Source: an uncultured Elioraea sp.
Lineage (GTDB): Bacteria; Pseudomonadota; Alphaproteobacteria; Acetobacterales; Acetobacteraceae
Reading direction: 5' to 3'
Assembly: GCA_938010425.1 (NCBI GenBank)
Contig: CALLUO010000012.1
Span: forward strand, 1-61,044
DNA length: 61,044 bases
Part shown: positions 45,910 to 57,499 of the stretch, piece by piece
Layout of the letters: the number at the start of each line of letters is the position of its first letter
Numbering within the stretch: position 1 is the stretch's first letter
Program-made: the position numbers and the translations under genes
Notes under the pieces: generated by a model
Seen by the model: the letters and a program-made list of their open reading frames with translations, nothing else
What the model was told of the DNA's origin: nothing
The model's database searches: none

Positions 45910-47342
45910 GGCACGAGGAGCGACCGTGCCGCACTGCCCGCCACCATCAGCAGCGGTGACGGCAGCAGAACGAAGCCGATGCTGAAAACAGCGCCAAACG
46001 CCACCACCACAGCAACCCCGCTGTGCAGCGCGTCGAATGCGCCTTCCGGTTTGTCAAAGTATATTAGCTTGACGATGCGGAGATAGTAAAAGGCCGAGAC
46101 AACCGAGGCGAGCACGCCGATGAACGCCAACGGCCAAAGCCCTGCCTCGATCGCAGCCAGAAACACCCAGAGCTTGGCAAAAAACCCCGCTAAAGGCGGG
46201 ATGCCCGCCATCGAAAACATCAGCACCGCGAGGGCGAAAGCGAGGCCCGGCGCGCTCTCCGACAACCCGGCGAGGTCGTCGATCCGCTCGCACGCAACAC
46301 CGTTCCGATGCATGGCAACGATGCAGCCGAACACACTGACATTCATGACGATGTAAATGGTCATGTAGAGGAGGGCAGCCCGCAGCCCTTCCTCCCCTCC
46401 GGCTGCAAACCCGATCAGGGCATAGCCGACATGGCCGATCGAGGAGTACGCCATCAGCCGCTTGATGTTCGCCTGGCGAAGTGCAGCGAAGGCGCCCACC
46501 AGCATAGAAGCAATGGCAAGCAGCACGAGAATTTGCGTCCATTGTGCCACCGCTGGCCCGAACGGCCCGGCCGCCACCCGCATCAACACGGCAACGGCAG
46601 CAAACTTGGGCGCCACCGAAAAGAAAGCCGTCACTGGCGTCGGAGCGCCTTCGTACACGTCGGGAGTCCACATATGAAAGGGAACTGCTGAAATCTTGAA
46701 GGCGAGACCGGCGGCGACAAAGCAGAGCCCAGCCAAGAGCCCTGTAGACATTGGTCCCACCTCGATCGCAGACGCGATTCCCTCGTATCGTGTCGTGCCG
46801 GCAAACCCGTAGGTTAATGACATGCCGTACAGAGTCATCGCCGACGCAAGCGCGCCAAGCACAAAATATTTTAGCCCAGCCTCGCTCGCGCGCAGATCAT
46901 CGCGCTGTATTGCCGCGAGCACATAAAGAGACAGCGAAGAGAGCTCCAGGCCCAGATAAAGGCTCATCAAATCGTTCGCTGATACCATCATGATCATGCC
47001 GAGGGAGGCGAACAGCACAAGGATCGCGTACTCGAAGCGATCCAGCCGTTCCCGTCGGTTCCATTCGAGTGAAAGCACCAGCGCAAGGGCGGCTGCGCTG
47101 AGAACAGCTGTCTTTGCAAAGACAGCAAAATCATCAACCAAAAACAAACCGCCAAAGGCAACGAGAGGCCGATCACTGCCCAGAACAAGCGCAGCTGTCA
47201 GCGCGAGCGTTCCAAGCGCGAGGAGCGACACGATCTCGGTCGCACCACGTCGGAGAATGACACCGAGCATCAGCAGCGCCATCGCCGCAAGAGCGAGCAC
47301 GAGCTCAGGCAGCGCCGCTTGCCAGTTCAGGATGCCCTCCAT
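45906..47342 (-). CDS. nuoN: NADH-quinone oxidoreductase subunit N
   Basis: An antiporter-like membrane subunit of complex I with about 14 transmembrane helices over 478 residues. The proton-channel motif region (HMWTPDVYEGAPTPVTAFFS) and the lysine-bearing RQANIKRLMAYSSIGHVGYALIG are clear. It is the last nuo gene and overlaps birA by 4 bp; it is 4 bp from nuoM. Confidence 0.95.
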   Translation of the reverse strand: MEGILNWQAALPELVLALAAMALLMLGVILRRGATEIVSLLALGTLALTAALVLGSDRPLVAFGGLFLVDDFAVFAKTAVLSAAALALVLSLEWNRRERLDRFEYAILVLFASLGMIMMVSANDLMSLYLGLELSSLSLYVLAAIQRDDLRASEAGLKYFVLGALASAMTLYGMSLTYGFAGTTRYEGIASAIEVGPMSTGLLAGLCFVAAGLAFKISAVPFHMWTPDVYEGAPTPVTAFFSVAPKFAAVAVLMRVAAGPFGPAVAQWTQILVLLAIASMLVGAFAALRQANIKRLMAYSSIGHVGYALIGFAAGGEEGLRAALLYMTIYIVMNVSVFGCIVAMHRNGVACERIDDLAGLSESAPGLAFALAVLMFSMAGIPPLAGFFAKLWVFLAAIEAGLWPLAFIGVLASVVSAFYYLRIVKLIYFDKPEGAFDALHSGVAVVVAFGAVFSIGFVLLPSPLLMVAGSAARSLLVP

Positions 47343-47346
47343 CGGT

Positions 47347-48861
47347 TTAGAGCCCCGCGAACTGACTGGAGGCGCGGAGCAGGGCCTGGTGGCGGTCCAG
47401 CAAGCTTGCGACTGAAGCGCTAAAAAACTGCGTGAATGAGCTGGGGTAGACGCCCATCCACAGCGTCAAGGCTGCCAGCGGGCCAAACGCTGCGAACTCC
47501 CGTGGGGAAAGATCGAGCAACGCCTTCAACTCGGGCTTGGCGAGGGCTCCGAACAAAACGCGCCGGTAGAGCCAGAGCATGTAGGCCGCACCAAGCACCA
47601 TCCCAGACGCCGCAACCAATGCCAGTACACGGTTGACCTGCCACGCGCCTACAATAGCCAGGAACTCACCGACAAAGCCCGACGTGCCTGGAAGACCGAC
47701 CGAGGCCATGCTGAACAGCATGAACAAAAGCGCGTAGCGTGGCATGCGATGCGCGAGCCCGCCATACGCTGCAATCTCGCGCGTATGCATCCGGTCGTAA
47801 ATCACACCCACGCAGAGGAAGAGCGCAGCTGACACCACTCCATGGCTTAGCATCTGAAAGATTGCACCTTCTATGCCTTGCGTTGTGAAGGTGAAAAGGC
47901 CCAGCGTGACAAGCCCCATGTGCGCGACCGAGGAGTAGGCGATCAGCTTTTTGATGTCCTCCTGCGCAAGCGCGACAAGCGAGGTATAGACGATCGCAAT
48001 CGCCGACAGCGCAAACATAAACGGCGCGAAATCAAGCGAGGCGTCCGGCAGCATTGGCAGACTAAATCGCAGGAATCCATAGCCACCCATCTTAAGCAGT
48101 ACGCCGGCCAGGATCACGCTACCAGCGGTAGGAGCCTCAACATGCGCATCCGGCAGCCAAGTGTGCAGCGGCCACATCGGCACCTTTACCGCGAAGGACG
48201 CGAAGAAGGCCAAAAACAGCCAGGTTTGCGCACTGCGCGACAGCGGATGATTGAGCAGGACGGGAATGTCGGTCGTGCCCGCATCCAGATAGAGCCACAG
48301 CACAGCAAGTAGCATCAGCACCGAACCGGCGAGAGTGAAAAGAAAGAACTTGAATGCGGCGTAGGTGCGCCGTGGCCCTCCCCATACCCCGATGATGAGA
48401 AACATGGGGATCAGCACGCCCTCGAAGAACAGGTAGAAGACGACGAGATCGAGGGCAGCGAACATACCAACCATCATGGTCTCGAGCACAAGGAAGGCGA
48501 TCATGTACTCGCGCACCTTGTGCTCGACGGACTCCCACGATGCGACCACACAGACAGGCGTGAGCGTAGTGGAGAGCAGGACGAAGAGGACCGACAGGCC
48601 ATCAACGCCAACGTGATAGGAGATGGAGAGACCACCAAGCCAAGCGGCACGCTCGACAAATTGGAAGTCAGCACTGCTGCGGTCGAAGCGAACCCAGAGT
48701 ACAAGGCTGAGAAAGAAGACAATCAAGCTCGTCCACAGCGCAGTCCAACGCGCGTTGGAGGCAACGGTGCGCGCGTCCCCGCGCACGGAGGCAATGATCG
48801 TTGCCCCGATCAGGGGAAGGAAAATGATCAGGCTCAAAAGGGGGAAGCCGACGGAGCTCAT
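47347..48861 (-). CDS. nuoM: NADH-quinone oxidoreductase subunit M
   Basis: The 504-residue antiporter-like subunit of complex I. Family features are [21 protein letters not shown] (the conserved Glu in helix 5), [23 protein letters not shown] and [22 protein letters not shown] with key lysines. About 14 membrane helices are predicted. It lies 3 bp downstream of nuoL and is followed by nuoN. Confidence 0.96.
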   Translation of the reverse strand: MSSVGFPLLSLIIFLPLIGATIIASVRGDARTVASNARWTALWTSLIVFFLSLVLWVRFDRSSADFQFVERAAWLGGLSISYHVGVDGLSVLFVLLSTTLTPVCVVASWESVEHKVREYMIAFLVLETMMVGMFAALDLVVFYLFFEGVLIPMFLIIGVWGGPRRTYAAFKFFLFTLAGSVLMLLAVLWLYLDAGTTDIPVLLNHPLSRSAQTWLFLAFFASFAVKVPMWPLHTWLPDAHVEAPTAGSVILAGVLLKMGGYGFLRFSLPMLPDASLDFAPFMFALSAIAIVYTSLVALAQEDIKKLIAYSSVAHMGLVTLGLFTFTTQGIEGAIFQMLSHGVVSAALFLCVGVIYDRMHTREIAAYGGLAHRMPRYALLFMLFSMASVGLPGTSGFVGEFLAIVGAWQVNRVLALVAASGMVLGAAYMLWLYRRVLFGALAKPELKALLDLSPREFAAFGPLAALTLWMGVYPSSFTQFFSASVASLLDRHQALLRASSQFAGL

Positions 48862-48864
48862 GCG

Positions 48865-50796
48865 TCAGAGCCGTCCCGTCGCGGCAAGGGTCACGAGCAC
48901 AACCAGACCGACCAGCATGGCGAAGGCGTAATGATAGACATAGCCGGATTGGACTCGGACCACGCTCTGGCCGATTTCGCGCGCCGCGGCGGCGAGACCG
49001 TCCGGACCATAACGGTCGATGGTGCGGAGATCGCCACCTTTCCACAATATTATGCCGAGCGCGCAAGCTGGGCGAACGAACAGTCGGTCGTAGAGCTCGT
49101 CGAAATACCACTTGTTGAGCAGGAACCGATACACCCCAGGAAACGCAGAGGCAAACGCCGCTGGCAGCTTCGGAGCAAGCGCATAAAACACGACCGCTGT
49201 CGCGATGCCTGCGATTGCCAGAACCAGAGGGGCGTATTTGACCTCGAGCGGAGCCTGGTGCGCCAGCTCCATCGCGTTGTGGCCGGGTGCGATTGCGATC
49301 GCCTCGCGCCAGAACTCAGCGTAGTGGTGACCGACAAACGGTTCGTAGAACACGACCCCGGCGAAGACGGCACCGATCGCCAGCAGCGCGAGCGGGATGG
49401 TCATGACCGGTGGGCTTTCGTGCACATGGCTCATTGTGTGCGCATCTGCCCGCGCTTCACCATGAAAGGTGAGGATCAACAGACGCCAGGAGTAAAAGGC
49501 GGTAAGGAACGCCGCGATCAACCCGCACGCGAAGGCGAAGCGTCCAACCTCCGTTCCAGACGCCCAGGCGGCTTCCAGCACCATATCCTTCGAGTAATAG
49601 CCCGCGAAGATCGGAATTCCGGCCAGTGCCAAGCTGCCTATCCACATCATTGCATAAGTGATCGGCACCTTGCGCCAAATGCCGCCCATGCGGCGAATGT
49701 CCTGCTCTCCTCCCATCGCGTGGATGACGCTGCCGGCAGAGAGGAACAGCAGGGCCTTGAAGAATGCGTGCGTGAACAGATGAAAGATGGCCGCTGGGTA
49801 AGCAGAAACTCCAGCCGCGAAGAACATGTAGCCAAGCTGCGAACAGGTTGAGTACGCGATCACGCGTTTAATGTCGGTCTGCACGCAGCCGACGGTTGCG
49901 GCGAACAGCGCCGTGGCGGCACCAATCACCGTGACAATAGCAAGGGCGGTGGGGGCAAGCTCGAACAGGGGGCTCATGCGCGCGGTGAGGAAGACCCCGG
50001 CCGTCACCATGGTCGCGGCATGGATCAACGCAGAGACCGGAGTTGGCCCCTCCATGGCATCTGGAAGCCACGTATGCAGGAACAACTGTGCTGACTTGCC
50101 CATCGCGCCTACAAAGAGCAGCACCGCACACAGTTCGACCGCCCGCAACTCCATGCCCGCGGCAGAGATGGTTCGCGTTGCAACGCCCGGCAACGCGATG
50201 AAGATCCCATCGAACGCCACACTGTTCGTTAACGCGAACACGCCGGCTATACCAAGCGCGAAGCCAACATCGCCCACTCGATTGACGATGAATGCCTTCA
50301 TCGCGGCCGCGTTTGCGCTTTCCCTTTCGAACCAAAATCCGATCAAAAGGTAGGACGCAAGCCCTACCCCCTCCCAGCCGAAAAAAAGCTGAACGAGGTC
50401 GTCGGCCGTTACCAGCATCAGCATGGCAAAGGTGAACAACGAGAGGTACGCCATGAAACGCGGAATCGAAGGGTCTTGGCTCATATAGCCGACGCTGTAG
50501 AGGTGGATCAGTGTCGACACGACCGTCACCATACCGACCATGACGGCAGAGAGCGTGTCGAACCGAAGTGACCAGCGCGCCTCAAGGCTGCCCGAAGCAA
50601 TCCAAGTTGCAAGATCAACGGCGCGGCCGTTGCCAAGGACCGCGACGTCAACAAACAGGAGGACTCCACAAACGGCAGCGACCAGCATGAGGCCAATCGT
50701 CACCCCTTGCGCGCCACGATCACCAAGGCTGCGTCCAAACAGCCCAGCGATGATCGCCCCAACGAGCGGGGGAAAGACTGCGCCGACTTCAAGCAT
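48865..50796 (-). CDS. nuoL: NADH-quinone oxidoreductase subunit L
   Basis: The distal 643-residue antiporter-like subunit of complex I with about 16 membrane helices and the long lateral helix near the C-terminus. Motifs: [49 protein letters not shown] and TDIKRVIAYSTCSQLGYMFFA. The C-terminus, LVGLVVLVTLAATGRL, is a final membrane segment. It starts 5 bp after nuoK. Confidence 0.96.
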   Translation of the reverse strand: MLEVGAVFPPLVGAIIAGLFGRSLGDRGAQGVTIGLMLVAAVCGVLLFVDVAVLGNGRAVDLATWIASGSLEARWSLRFDTLSAVMVGMVTVVSTLIHLYSVGYMSQDPSIPRFMAYLSLFTFAMLMLVTADDLVQLFFGWEGVGLASYLLIGFWFERESANAAAMKAFIVNRVGDVGFALGIAGVFALTNSVAFDGIFIALPGVATRTISAAGMELRAVELCAVLLFVGAMGKSAQLFLHTWLPDAMEGPTPVSALIHAATMVTAGVFLTARMSPLFELAPTALAIVTVIGAATALFAATVGCVQTDIKRVIAYSTCSQLGYMFFAAGVSAYPAAIFHLFTHAFFKALLFLSAGSVIHAMGGEQDIRRMGGIWRKVPITYAMMWIGSLALAGIPIFAGYYSKDMVLEAAWASGTEVGRFAFACGLIAAFLTAFYSWRLLILTFHGEARADAHTMSHVHESPPVMTIPLALLAIGAVFAGVVFYEPFVGHHYAEFWREAIAIAPGHNAMELAHQAPLEVKYAPLVLAIAGIATAVVFYALAPKLPAAFASAFPGVYRFLLNKWYFDELYDRLFVRPACALGIILWKGGDLRTIDRYGPDGLAAAAREIGQSVVRVQSGYVYHYAFAMLVGLVVLVTLAATGRL

Positions 50797-50801
50797 TCCC
50801 G

Positions 50802-51113
50802 TCAGCCCCCCATCATGCGCACGTCGTCCACCTCGATCGATCCGCGGTTGCGGAAGTAGACAACGATGATGGCAAGCCCGATCGCAGCCTCGGCGGCCGC
50901 GACGGTCAGCACGAACATGGTGAAGATCTGACCGGTCAGGTCGCCAAGGTGAGCGGCGAACGCGATCAGGTTTAGGTTGACGGCGAGCAACATCAGCTCG
51001 ACCGACATCAGGACGACGATGACATTCTTCCGATTCAGAAAAATGCCGACCGTTCCGAGCGTAAACAGGATAGCGGCAACCGCGAGATAGTGACCAAGCC
51101 CAACTGCCAGCAT
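50802..51113 (-). CDS. nuoK: NADH-quinone oxidoreductase subunit K
   Basis: A 103-residue subunit with three membrane helices. From ATG 51113 it begins [20 protein letters not shown]. The conserved glutamates of the E-channel lie in [20 protein letters not shown] and [14 protein letters not shown]. The frame extends upstream to 51170, but that part overlaps nuoJ and is not conserved. The gap to nuoJ is 4 bp. Confidence 0.95.
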   Translation of the reverse strand: MLAVGLGHYLAVAAILFTLGTVGIFLNRKNVIVVLMSVELMLLAVNLNLIAFAAHLGDLTGQIFTMFVLTVAAAEAAIGLAIIVVYFRNRGSIEVDDVRMMGG

Positions 51114-51117
51114 CGCT

Positions 51118-51801
51118 TTAGTGTCTCCCTGGCGGCATGGGCTCGACGGCCTGCTCGCGCTCATCGCCACAGTCTGCCGCGGGCTTAGGCACCACGATCA
51201 TGCCCGAACCGGGAGTTACCTTCACGAGAGCCAAAGTGTCTTGCACGCGGCGAGCGCTTTGTGCGGCCACGTCCTGCCGCTTTACGCCGGGTCGATCACG
51301 CAACGTCAGCACGATCGCCCCGATCATCGCGACCAGCAGGATCACGCCCGAGGCCTGAAAGAGATAAAAATACTCGGTGTACAGGACGCGCCCGAGCGCT
51401 GTCGTATTGTCCACACCCGGCGGCACTGGCTCTGCCACAAGCCGCGGCGCCTCTGGTGAGAGCGACCACACTGAAGCGAGGAACAGGAGTTCAACCGCAA
51501 GAACAATTCCGACCACGGCGCCGATCGGCAAGTAGCGCACGAAGCCTTCGCGGAGCGCTGCGAAATTCACGTCGAGCATCATGACGACGAACAGGAACAG
51601 CACCGCGACTGCACCCACATAAACAATGACCAGAATCATGGCGAGGAACTCGGCCCCGGCGAGCAGGAATAGGGCGGCGGCGTTGAAGAAGGTGAGGATG
51701 AGGAACAGGACGGCATGCACCGGGTTTCGCGCAAGCACGACCATGGCAGCCGCGGCGATGAGCACGGCAGCAAATGCATAGAAGGCGAGCGTGACAATCA
51801 C
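51118..51801 (-). CDS. nuoJ: NADH-quinone oxidoreductase subunit J
   Basis: A five-helix membrane subunit of complex I. I place the start at GTG 51801 ([19 protein letters not shown]), because the longer frame (to 51894) would overlap nuoI by 62 bp and adds a non-conserved hydrophilic leader. The result is 227 residues. Diagnostic stretches are [17 protein letters not shown] and [22 protein letters not shown]. The hydrophilic C-terminal ~45 residues are common in alphaproteobacterial NuoJ. It ends 4 bp before nuoK. Confidence 0.92.
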   Translation of the reverse strand: MIVTLAFYAFAAVLIAAAAMVVLARNPVHAVLFLILTFFNAAALFLLAGAEFLAMILVIVYVGAVAVLFLFVVMMLDVNFAALREGFVRYLPIGAVVGIVLAVELLFLASVWSLSPEAPRLVAEPVPPGVDNTTALGRVLYTEYFYLFQASGVILLVAMIGAIVLTLRDRPGVKRQDVAAQSARRVQDTLALVKVTPGSGMIVVPKPAADCGDEREQAVEPMPPGRH

Positions 51802-51832
51802 AACGGCCGCCAGCGTGCGATGCGCAGCAAGG

Positions 51833-52321
51833 TCAGCGGTATGGTGCGTCAGCCTTGAGGCGGGCCGCGATCTCCGCCTCCCAGCGATCACCATTCGCGA
51901 GCAAGCGCTCCTTGGTGTAGATCAGCTCCTCCCGCGTCTCGGTCGAGAATTCGAAGTTCGGCCCTTCGACAATGGCATCGACGGGGCATGCCTCCTCGCA
52001 AAGCCCGCAATAGATGCATTTGGTCATGTCGATGTCGTATCGCGTGGTGCGACGTGAACCATCTGCGCGCGGTTCGGCCTCGATCGTGATCGCCTGTGCA
52101 GGGCAGATTGCTTCGCAGAGTTTGCAAGCGATGCAGCGCTCCTCCCCGTTCGGATAACGACGGAGCGCATGTTCACCCTTAAAGCGCGGGCTTATTGGTC
52201 CCTTCTCGTGCGGGTAGTTGATGGTCACCTTCCGCTTGAAGAGATAGCGGAACGTCAGCGCCAGCCCGGAAACAAGTTCGCTCAACAGAAAAGAGCGTGC
52301 AGTTCGATCGACGAAACTCAT
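51833..52321 (-). CDS. nuoI: NADH-quinone oxidoreductase subunit I
   Basis: Carries two [4Fe-4S] clusters (N6a and N6b) on the path to cluster N2. The 162-residue protein has C63/C66/C69 plus C73 and C102/C105/C108 plus C112, each in CxxCxxCxxxCP form. The N-terminal amphipathic helix ([21 protein letters not shown]) is the typical membrane-facing part. It follows an 89-bp spacer after nuoH. Confidence 0.97.
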   Translation of the reverse strand: MSFVDRTARSFLLSELVSGLALTFRYLFKRKVTINYPHEKGPISPRFKGEHALRRYPNGEERCIACKLCEAICPAQAITIEAEPRADGSRRTTRYDIDMTKCIYCGLCEEACPVDAIVEGPNFEFSTETREELIYTKERLLANGDRWEAEIAARLKADAPYR

Positions 52322-52410
52322 GTTCGCCTCCAGCGTTGCCGCTTCCTAGCCGTGTGGCAGGTGGCCTGCAACGGTCACCTCTCGCTTCAGACGCGCGTTC
52401 GCCTGCACCT

Positions 52411-53436
52411 TCAGCTCCCCGTCGGCAGCCAACCCAGTAGTTTGAGCACCCCCGCCGTCAGCACCACCCAAACCAGGCTGAGCGGAAGAAAGACTTTCCA
52501 ACCAAGGCGCATGAGCTGGTCGTATCGATAGCGCGGGAACGTCGCGCGAACCCACACGAAGACAAAAAGACAAAGCGCGATCTTCAACGCAAACCAGACA
52601 GGGCCTGGGATCCATGTCAGAGGCGCGATGTTGGCTGGCGGCAGCCAGCCGCCGAGAAACAAGATCGTCGTCATCGCACTCATCAAGATCATATTGGCGT
52701 ATTCGCCTAGGAAGAACATGGCGAAGGCCATCGAACTGTACTCAACGAAGAAGCCAGCGACGATCTCGCTCTCTCCCTCCGGCAGGTCGAAGGGGGCGCG
52801 GTTGGTTTCCGCAAGCGCCGAGATGAAAAACACAACGAACATCGGAAAAAGCGGAACGACAAACCACAGGTTGGTCTGCGCCTCGACGATGCGCGAAAGA
52901 TTCAGGCTGCCAACGCACAGCAGAATCGTAATTATAACGAAACCAATCGAGACTTCGTAGGAGACCATTTGTGCAGCGGAACGCAGGGCACCGAGGAAAG
53001 CATATTTGGAGTTTGACGCCCAGCCAGCAATGATGATGCCGTAGACGCCGAGCGAAGAAATGGCAAACAAATAGAGAATCCCGACATTGATGTCGGCGAG
53101 CACCAATCCCGGCCCAAAGGGAATAACCGCCCAAGCGATCAACGCCAGCGAGAAGGTGAGCATAGGCGCAAAGAGGAACAATCCGCGATTTGCACCTGAG
53201 GGGATCACCGTCTCCTTCATGAGAAGCTTCACCGCATCCGCGATCGGCTGAAGCAGGCCGAATGGCCCAACGACGTTGGGCCCCTGGCGCAACTGGATAG
53301 AGGCCAAGACCTTTCGCTCAAAGTAAGTTAAGTAAGCGACGCCAAGCAGTACTGGTACAGTGATCGCGAAGATCGCCGCAACAACAAACAAAACGTGACC
53401 CAAAGGGGTGGCGAGGAAGGTGTCCATAACGCTCAC
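52411..53436 (-). CDS. nuoH: NADH-quinone oxidoreductase subunit H
   Basis: The 341-residue membrane subunit that shapes the quinone chamber, with eight or nine helices. Conserved loops are [39 protein letters not shown] (acidic loop near the quinone site) and [21 protein letters not shown]. It overlaps the nuoG stop by 4 bp. Confidence 0.96.
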   Translation of the reverse strand: MSVMDTFLATPLGHVLFVVAAIFAITVPVLLGVAYLTYFERKVLASIQLRQGPNVVGPFGLLQPIADAVKLLMKETVIPSGANRGLFLFAPMLTFSLALIAWAVIPFGPGLVLADINVGILYLFAISSLGVYGIIIAGWASNSKYAFLGALRSAAQMVSYEVSIGFVIITILLCVGSLNLSRIVEAQTNLWFVVPLFPMFVVFFISALAETNRAPFDLPEGESEIVAGFFVEYSSMAFAMFFLGEYANMILMSAMTTILFLGGWLPPANIAPLTWIPGPVWFALKIALCLFVFVWVRATFPRYRYDQLMRLGWKVFLPLSLVWVVLTAGVLKLLGWLPTGS

Positions 53437-55487
53437 TCTGCCGCGACCGCAGACGGCGCAGCACGCAATGCAGCGCAGGCCGCCATCGTCGGTGAAGCCC
53501 GCCCGATCGGATCGGTGCGGTAATAGTCAGTGATCGGGGAGACAAAGTGTGCTTCGCCCATCAAGTCTGGGTCTCCCGACGGGCCGGCGAGATCGTCGCA
53601 GCCCCCGCCAATGGCCGCAGCAAACCGCGGCTCCTGGGCCAGTCGTGCCCGCAATTCGTCAAGCGTGTCGTAGGGGAGCGGCAAACCCAGATGCTCAGAA
53701 AGAGCGCGCAGGATCTTCCAATCCTCCCGCGCATCGCCCGGCGGAAACACCGCCCGCTCCGTCGTCTGCACCCGCCCCTCGGTATTGACAAAGGTTGCGC
53801 TCTTTTCGGTGTAGCACGCACCGGGAAGGATCACGTCGGCGCGCGCCGCCAGCGGGCCGCCATGAGTGCCGATGTGCACGAGATATGCACTCCCCAGGTC
53901 GGCGGGGTTGAGCTCATCGGCACCCAGAGAGACGATGAGTTCGATCTCGCCAGACCGCGCGCCGTCCAGAATACCGTGGATGTCTCGGCCACCGGGGCCA
54001 GGCAAAAAGCCAAGGTCAAGGCCGCCCACGCGGGCAGCCGCTGTGTGCAACACATTGAAGCCATGCCACTCTGGGCGCAGCGCATTCGCCTGACGCGCAA
54101 CGGTCCAGGCAGCAGCCAGCACCGCTGCGCCATCCGGCCTCGCTAAAGCCCCCTGCCCCACCACCACCAAGGGCCGCTCGGCCGAACCAAGCCTGTTCGC
54201 GAACGGATCATTCCCGTGCAGCAGCGCACGCAACGTGGCAGGGCCGGTGCCGAGATGCTCGTAGGCGTAAGTGAGATCGCATGCCTCGCCGATGAGGCCG
54301 ATCGCCACATCGCCAGCAAGCCAGCGCTTGCGTATTCGGGCGTTCAGCACTGCCGCCTCGAAACGTGGATTCGTGCCGATCAACAGGATCGCATCCGCCC
54401 TTTCAATGCCGGCGATGGTGCTGTTGAACAGGTAGAAGTCGCGCCGATGCGCGTTGAGCCGTGCGCCGTCCTGGCGGCAGTCGAGGTTGGGCGAAGCAAG
54501 CCGCGCAAGGAGATCCTTCGCCGCTGCCATCGTCTCGCAATCGGTCTGATCGCCAGCGATGGCTGCAATCCGTTCCGGTGCCGTTGCGCGCAGGCGCTTG
54601 GCCACCGTTTCCAGCGCCTCTGCCCACGTGGCCGGCACAAGCTGGCCTTGCTTGCGCAGCCAGGCCCGATCAAGCCGCCTCCGCGTCAGCCCATCGAGCG
54701 AGAAGCGCGCCTTATCCGAAATCCACTCTTCATTGATCGCGTCATTCACGCGAGGAAGAATGCGCAGCACCTGACCGCCACGGCTGTCGATGCGAATCCA
54801 AGAACCGACGGCGTCGGTCACGTCGATCGAATCGGTCTTGGTTAGTTCCCACGGTCGCGCGATGAACGCGTAGGGCTTAGACGTGAGCGCGCCGACCGGG
54901 CAGAGATCAATGATGTTGCCCGAAAGTTCACTCGTCAGCGCGCGCTCAACATACGTCGTGATTTCCATCTGCTCGCCGCGGCCCGTCGCACCGAGTTCCG
55001 GCACGCCGGCCACTTCGGTCAAGAACCGTACGCAGCGTGTGCAGTGGATGCAGCGCGTCATCACGGTCTTGATCAGCGGGCCGAAATCCTTGTCCGGAAC
55101 CGCTCGCTTATTCTCCTGATAGCGGCTGCGGTCGAAGCCGTAGGCCATCGCTTGGTCCTGTAGATCGCACTCCCCGCCCTGGTCGCAGATCGGGCAATCG
55201 AGCGGATGATTGATCAGTAGGAACTCCATCACGCCACGGCGAGCGGCGCGCACGATCCGGCTATCGGTTCGGATGACCATGCCGTCTGCCACCGGATAGG
55301 CGCAAGAGGCGATAGGTTTCGGCGCCTTCTCGAGCTCAACGAGGCACATCCGGCAATTGCCCGCGATGGAGAGGCGTTCGTGGTAACAAAAGCGCGGGAT
55401 TTCCTTGCCAGCGAGCTCGCAGGCCTGCAGCACAGTGATGCCGGCCGGAACCTCGAGCTCAACCCCGTCGATGGTTAGCTTCGGCAT
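53433..55487 (-). CDS. nuoG: NADH-quinone oxidoreductase subunit G
   Basis: The large iron-sulfur subunit of the peripheral arm, 684 residues. It has [2Fe-2S] N1b ligands C34, C45, C48, C62, the His-coordinated N5 cluster (H94, C98, C101, C107) and N4 (C146, C149, C152, C196). A molybdopterin-oxidoreductase-like domain follows, which has lost the cofactor. The extra N7 cysteine set found in enterobacteria is not seen, as usual for alphaproteobacteria. It begins 37 bp after nuoF. Confidence 0.96.
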   Translation of the reverse strand: MPKLTIDGVELEVPAGITVLQACELAGKEIPRFCYHERLSIAGNCRMCLVELEKAPKPIASCAYPVADGMVIRTDSRIVRAARRGVMEFLLINHPLDCPICDQGGECDLQDQAMAYGFDRSRYQENKRAVPDKDFGPLIKTVMTRCIHCTRCVRFLTEVAGVPELGATGRGEQMEITTYVERALTSELSGNIIDLCPVGALTSKPYAFIARPWELTKTDSIDVTDAVGSWIRIDSRGGQVLRILPRVNDAINEEWISDKARFSLDGLTRRRLDRAWLRKQGQLVPATWAEALETVAKRLRATAPERIAAIAGDQTDCETMAAAKDLLARLASPNLDCRQDGARLNAHRRDFYLFNSTIAGIERADAILLIGTNPRFEAAVLNARIRKRWLAGDVAIGLIGEACDLTYAYEHLGTGPATLRALLHGNDPFANRLGSAERPLVVVGQGALARPDGAAVLAAAWTVARQANALRPEWHGFNVLHTAAARVGGLDLGFLPGPGGRDIHGILDGARSGEIELIVSLGADELNPADLGSAYLVHIGTHGGPLAARADVILPGACYTEKSATFVNTEGRVQTTERAVFPPGDAREDWKILRALSEHLGLPLPYDTLDELRARLAQEPRFAAAIGGGCDDLAGPSGDPDLMGEAHFVSPITDYYRTDPIGRASPTMAACAALRAAPSAVAAE

Positions 55488-55523
55488 CGCTCACCTATTC
55501 CGACGTCAACATCCGCCCTGCCG

Positions 55524-56825
55524 TCATTCCGCCGCCAGAGGCACCGCGCCTTTTCGCGACTTAAAGGCCCTGATCCGCTCTTCCATTAGCGGACGAAAGT
55601 GGCGTATCAGCCCCTGCACCGGCCAGGCTGCGGCATCACCGAGAGCGCAGATCGTGTGCCCCTCGATTTCGCGCGTCACCTCCTCCAGCACATCGATTTC
55701 CTCGATCTCGGCACGGCCCTCCACCATGCGCTCCATCACCCGCCACAACCAGCCCGTGCCCTCGCGGCACGGCGTGCATTGGCCGCACGACTCGTGCTTG
55801 TAGAAGCGGGAAAGGCGGGCAATCGCTCGAATCGGGTCTGTTGAACGATCCATCACAATCACGCCCGCCGTGCCGAGCCCCGAGTTCACCTCACGCAGGC
55901 TGTCGAAGTCCATGAGCACCGTCTCACAGATGTGCTTTGGCAACATCGGCACCGAGGAGCCGCCGGGGATAACGGCAAGCAGGTTGTCCCACCCCCCGCG
56001 CACGCCGCCTGCGTAGCGCTCGATAAGCTCGCGCAACGGAATGCCGAGCGCCTCCTCAACGTTACATGGCCGGTTTACATGGCCAGAGATGCAAAAGATC
56101 TTCGTCCCAGTGTTCTTCGGCCGGCCGATGGAGGCGAACCATGAGGCGCCGCGGCGCAGAATTTCGGGCACGACCGCAATCGATTCAACATTGTTGACGG
56201 TGGTTGGGCAGCCCCAGAGCCCAACGGCGGCAGGAAACGGCGGCTTCAGCCGCGGCATGCCCTTCTTTCCCTCAAGGCTCTCGAGGAGCGCTGTCTCCTC
56301 GCCGCAAATATAGGCCCCCGCCCCGCGCGTGACCTTGAGATCGAAGTCGTACCCCGTTCCACAGGCGTTCTTGCCGATCAGCCCTGCCTCGTAGGCCTCG
56401 TCGATCGCGTGCTGAAGGCGCTTGTACTCGGCATGGAATTCGCCGCGGATGTAGATCCAGGCCTCGTGCGCGCCAATCGCGACGGAGGCGAGCAGGGCAC
56501 CTTCGATCAGCTTGTGCGGCTCATGGCGAAGGATATCGCGGTCTTTGCAGGTGCCTGGTTCGCTCTCGTCCGCGTTGATGACGAGGTAATGCGGACGATC
56601 CTTCACTTGTTTGGGCATAAAGGACCATTTGAGCCCGGTCGGAAACCCGGCCCCGCCGCGGCCGCGCAGCCCCGACGCTTTCACCTCCTCAACGATCCAC
56701 TCTCGACCCTTTTCGATCAGCGCTTTCGTGCCGTCCCAATCGCCGCGCGCGCGCGCACCAGCAAGGCGCCAATCGGCCTGCCCGTAGAGGTTTGTAAAAA
56801 TGCGATCGCGATCGGCCAGCATCAC
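55524..56825 (-). CDS. nuoF: NADH-quinone oxidoreductase subunit F
   Basis: The 433-residue NADH- and FMN-binding subunit. [16 protein letters not shown] (52-67) binds [23 protein letters not shown] (170-189) binds NADH, and N3 is ligated by C347, C350, C353 and C393. It starts at GTG 56825 or the next codon ATG 56822, both overlapping the nuoE stop by 1-4 bp. Confidence 0.96.
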   Translation of the reverse strand: MMLADRDRIFTNLYGQADWRLAGARARGDWDGTKALIEKGREWIVEEVKASGLRGRGGAGFPTGLKWSFMPKQVKDRPHYLVINADESEPGTCKDRDILRHEPHKLIEGALLASVAIGAHEAWIYIRGEFHAEYKRLQHAIDEAYEAGLIGKNACGTGYDFDLKVTRGAGAYICGEETALLESLEGKKGMPRLKPPFPAAVGLWGCPTTVNNVESIAVVPEILRRGASWFASIGRPKNTGTKIFCISGHVNRPCNVEEALGIPLRELIERYAGGVRGGWDNLLAVIPGGSSVPMLPKHICETVLMDFDSLREVNSGLGTAGVIVMDRSTDPIRAIARLSRFYKHESCGQCTPCREGTGWLWRVMERMVEGRAEIEEIDVLEEVTREIEGHTICALGDAAAWPVQGLIRHFRPLMEERIRAFKSRKGAVPLAAE

Positions 56826-57499
56826 TCTATATCCGTCTTTGCAAGGCTGGTGAGCGCAGCACCTTCGACATCCGGCCAGCCTTCCGGTGCCGAAGCTTGG
56901 CGTCGCCGCACGGAGCCGGCGCCTGGGCGTTCGCCACGGCGGAAAGCCTCCAGAATGCGCTCCGTCGCCTCACCGTCGAGGTCCTCGTAGAACTCGTCAC
57001 CCACCCAAAGGATCGGGGCATTGACGCAGGCGCCGAGGCACTCGACCTCCTCGACCGAGAACATTCCGTCCAAGGAAACTTCGCCATCCGGAACATTGCC
57101 GGCGGCACGGCGGCAGGCGGCAAGCACAGTGTCGGAACCGCGCAGCCAGCAGGGCGTGGTCGTGCACACCTGCAAATGAAAGCGCCCAACGGGTCGCGTT
57201 TTAAACATGGTATAGAAGGTTGCCACCTCGTAGACGCGGATCCTAGGCAGGGCGAGCATCTCCGCGACGTGATCCATCGCCGCGCGCGGCAGCCAGCGTG
57301 CGCCGGTTTCCTCCTCCATTTGCCTCTGGGCGAGGTCAAGTAACGCCTTCACCGCCGCTGCCTGACGCCCCGGCGGATACTTCGCCATCTGCGCCTCTGC
57401 CTTGGCACGATAGGCGGGCGAGAACGCGAATGTTTCCGGCCCGCCATCGAACAGGTGGGCAGGCGTCCAACGCGCGAGCTTTTGCGATGGCTGGGTCAT
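56822..57499 (-). CDS. nuoE: NADH-quinone oxidoreductase subunit E
   Basis: The thioredoxin-like subunit with [2Fe-2S] cluster N1a ligated by C112, C117, C154 and C158 ([12 protein letters not shown] and [12 protein letters not shown]). At 225 residues it has a ~45-residue C-terminal extension rich in Arg, Pro and Gly, a common variation. It overlaps nuoD by 4 bp and nuoF by up to 4 bp. Confidence 0.96.
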   Translation of the reverse strand: MTQPSQKLARWTPAHLFDGGPETFAFSPAYRAKAEAQMAKYPPGRQAAAVKALLDLAQRQMEEETGARWLPRAAMDHVAEMLALPRIRVYEVATFYTMFKTRPVGRFHLQVCTTTPCWLRGSDTVLAACRRAAGNVPDGEVSLDGMFSVEEVECLGACVNAPILWVGDEFYEDLDGEATERILEAFRRGERPGAGSVRRRQASAPEGWPDVEGAALTSLAKTDIE

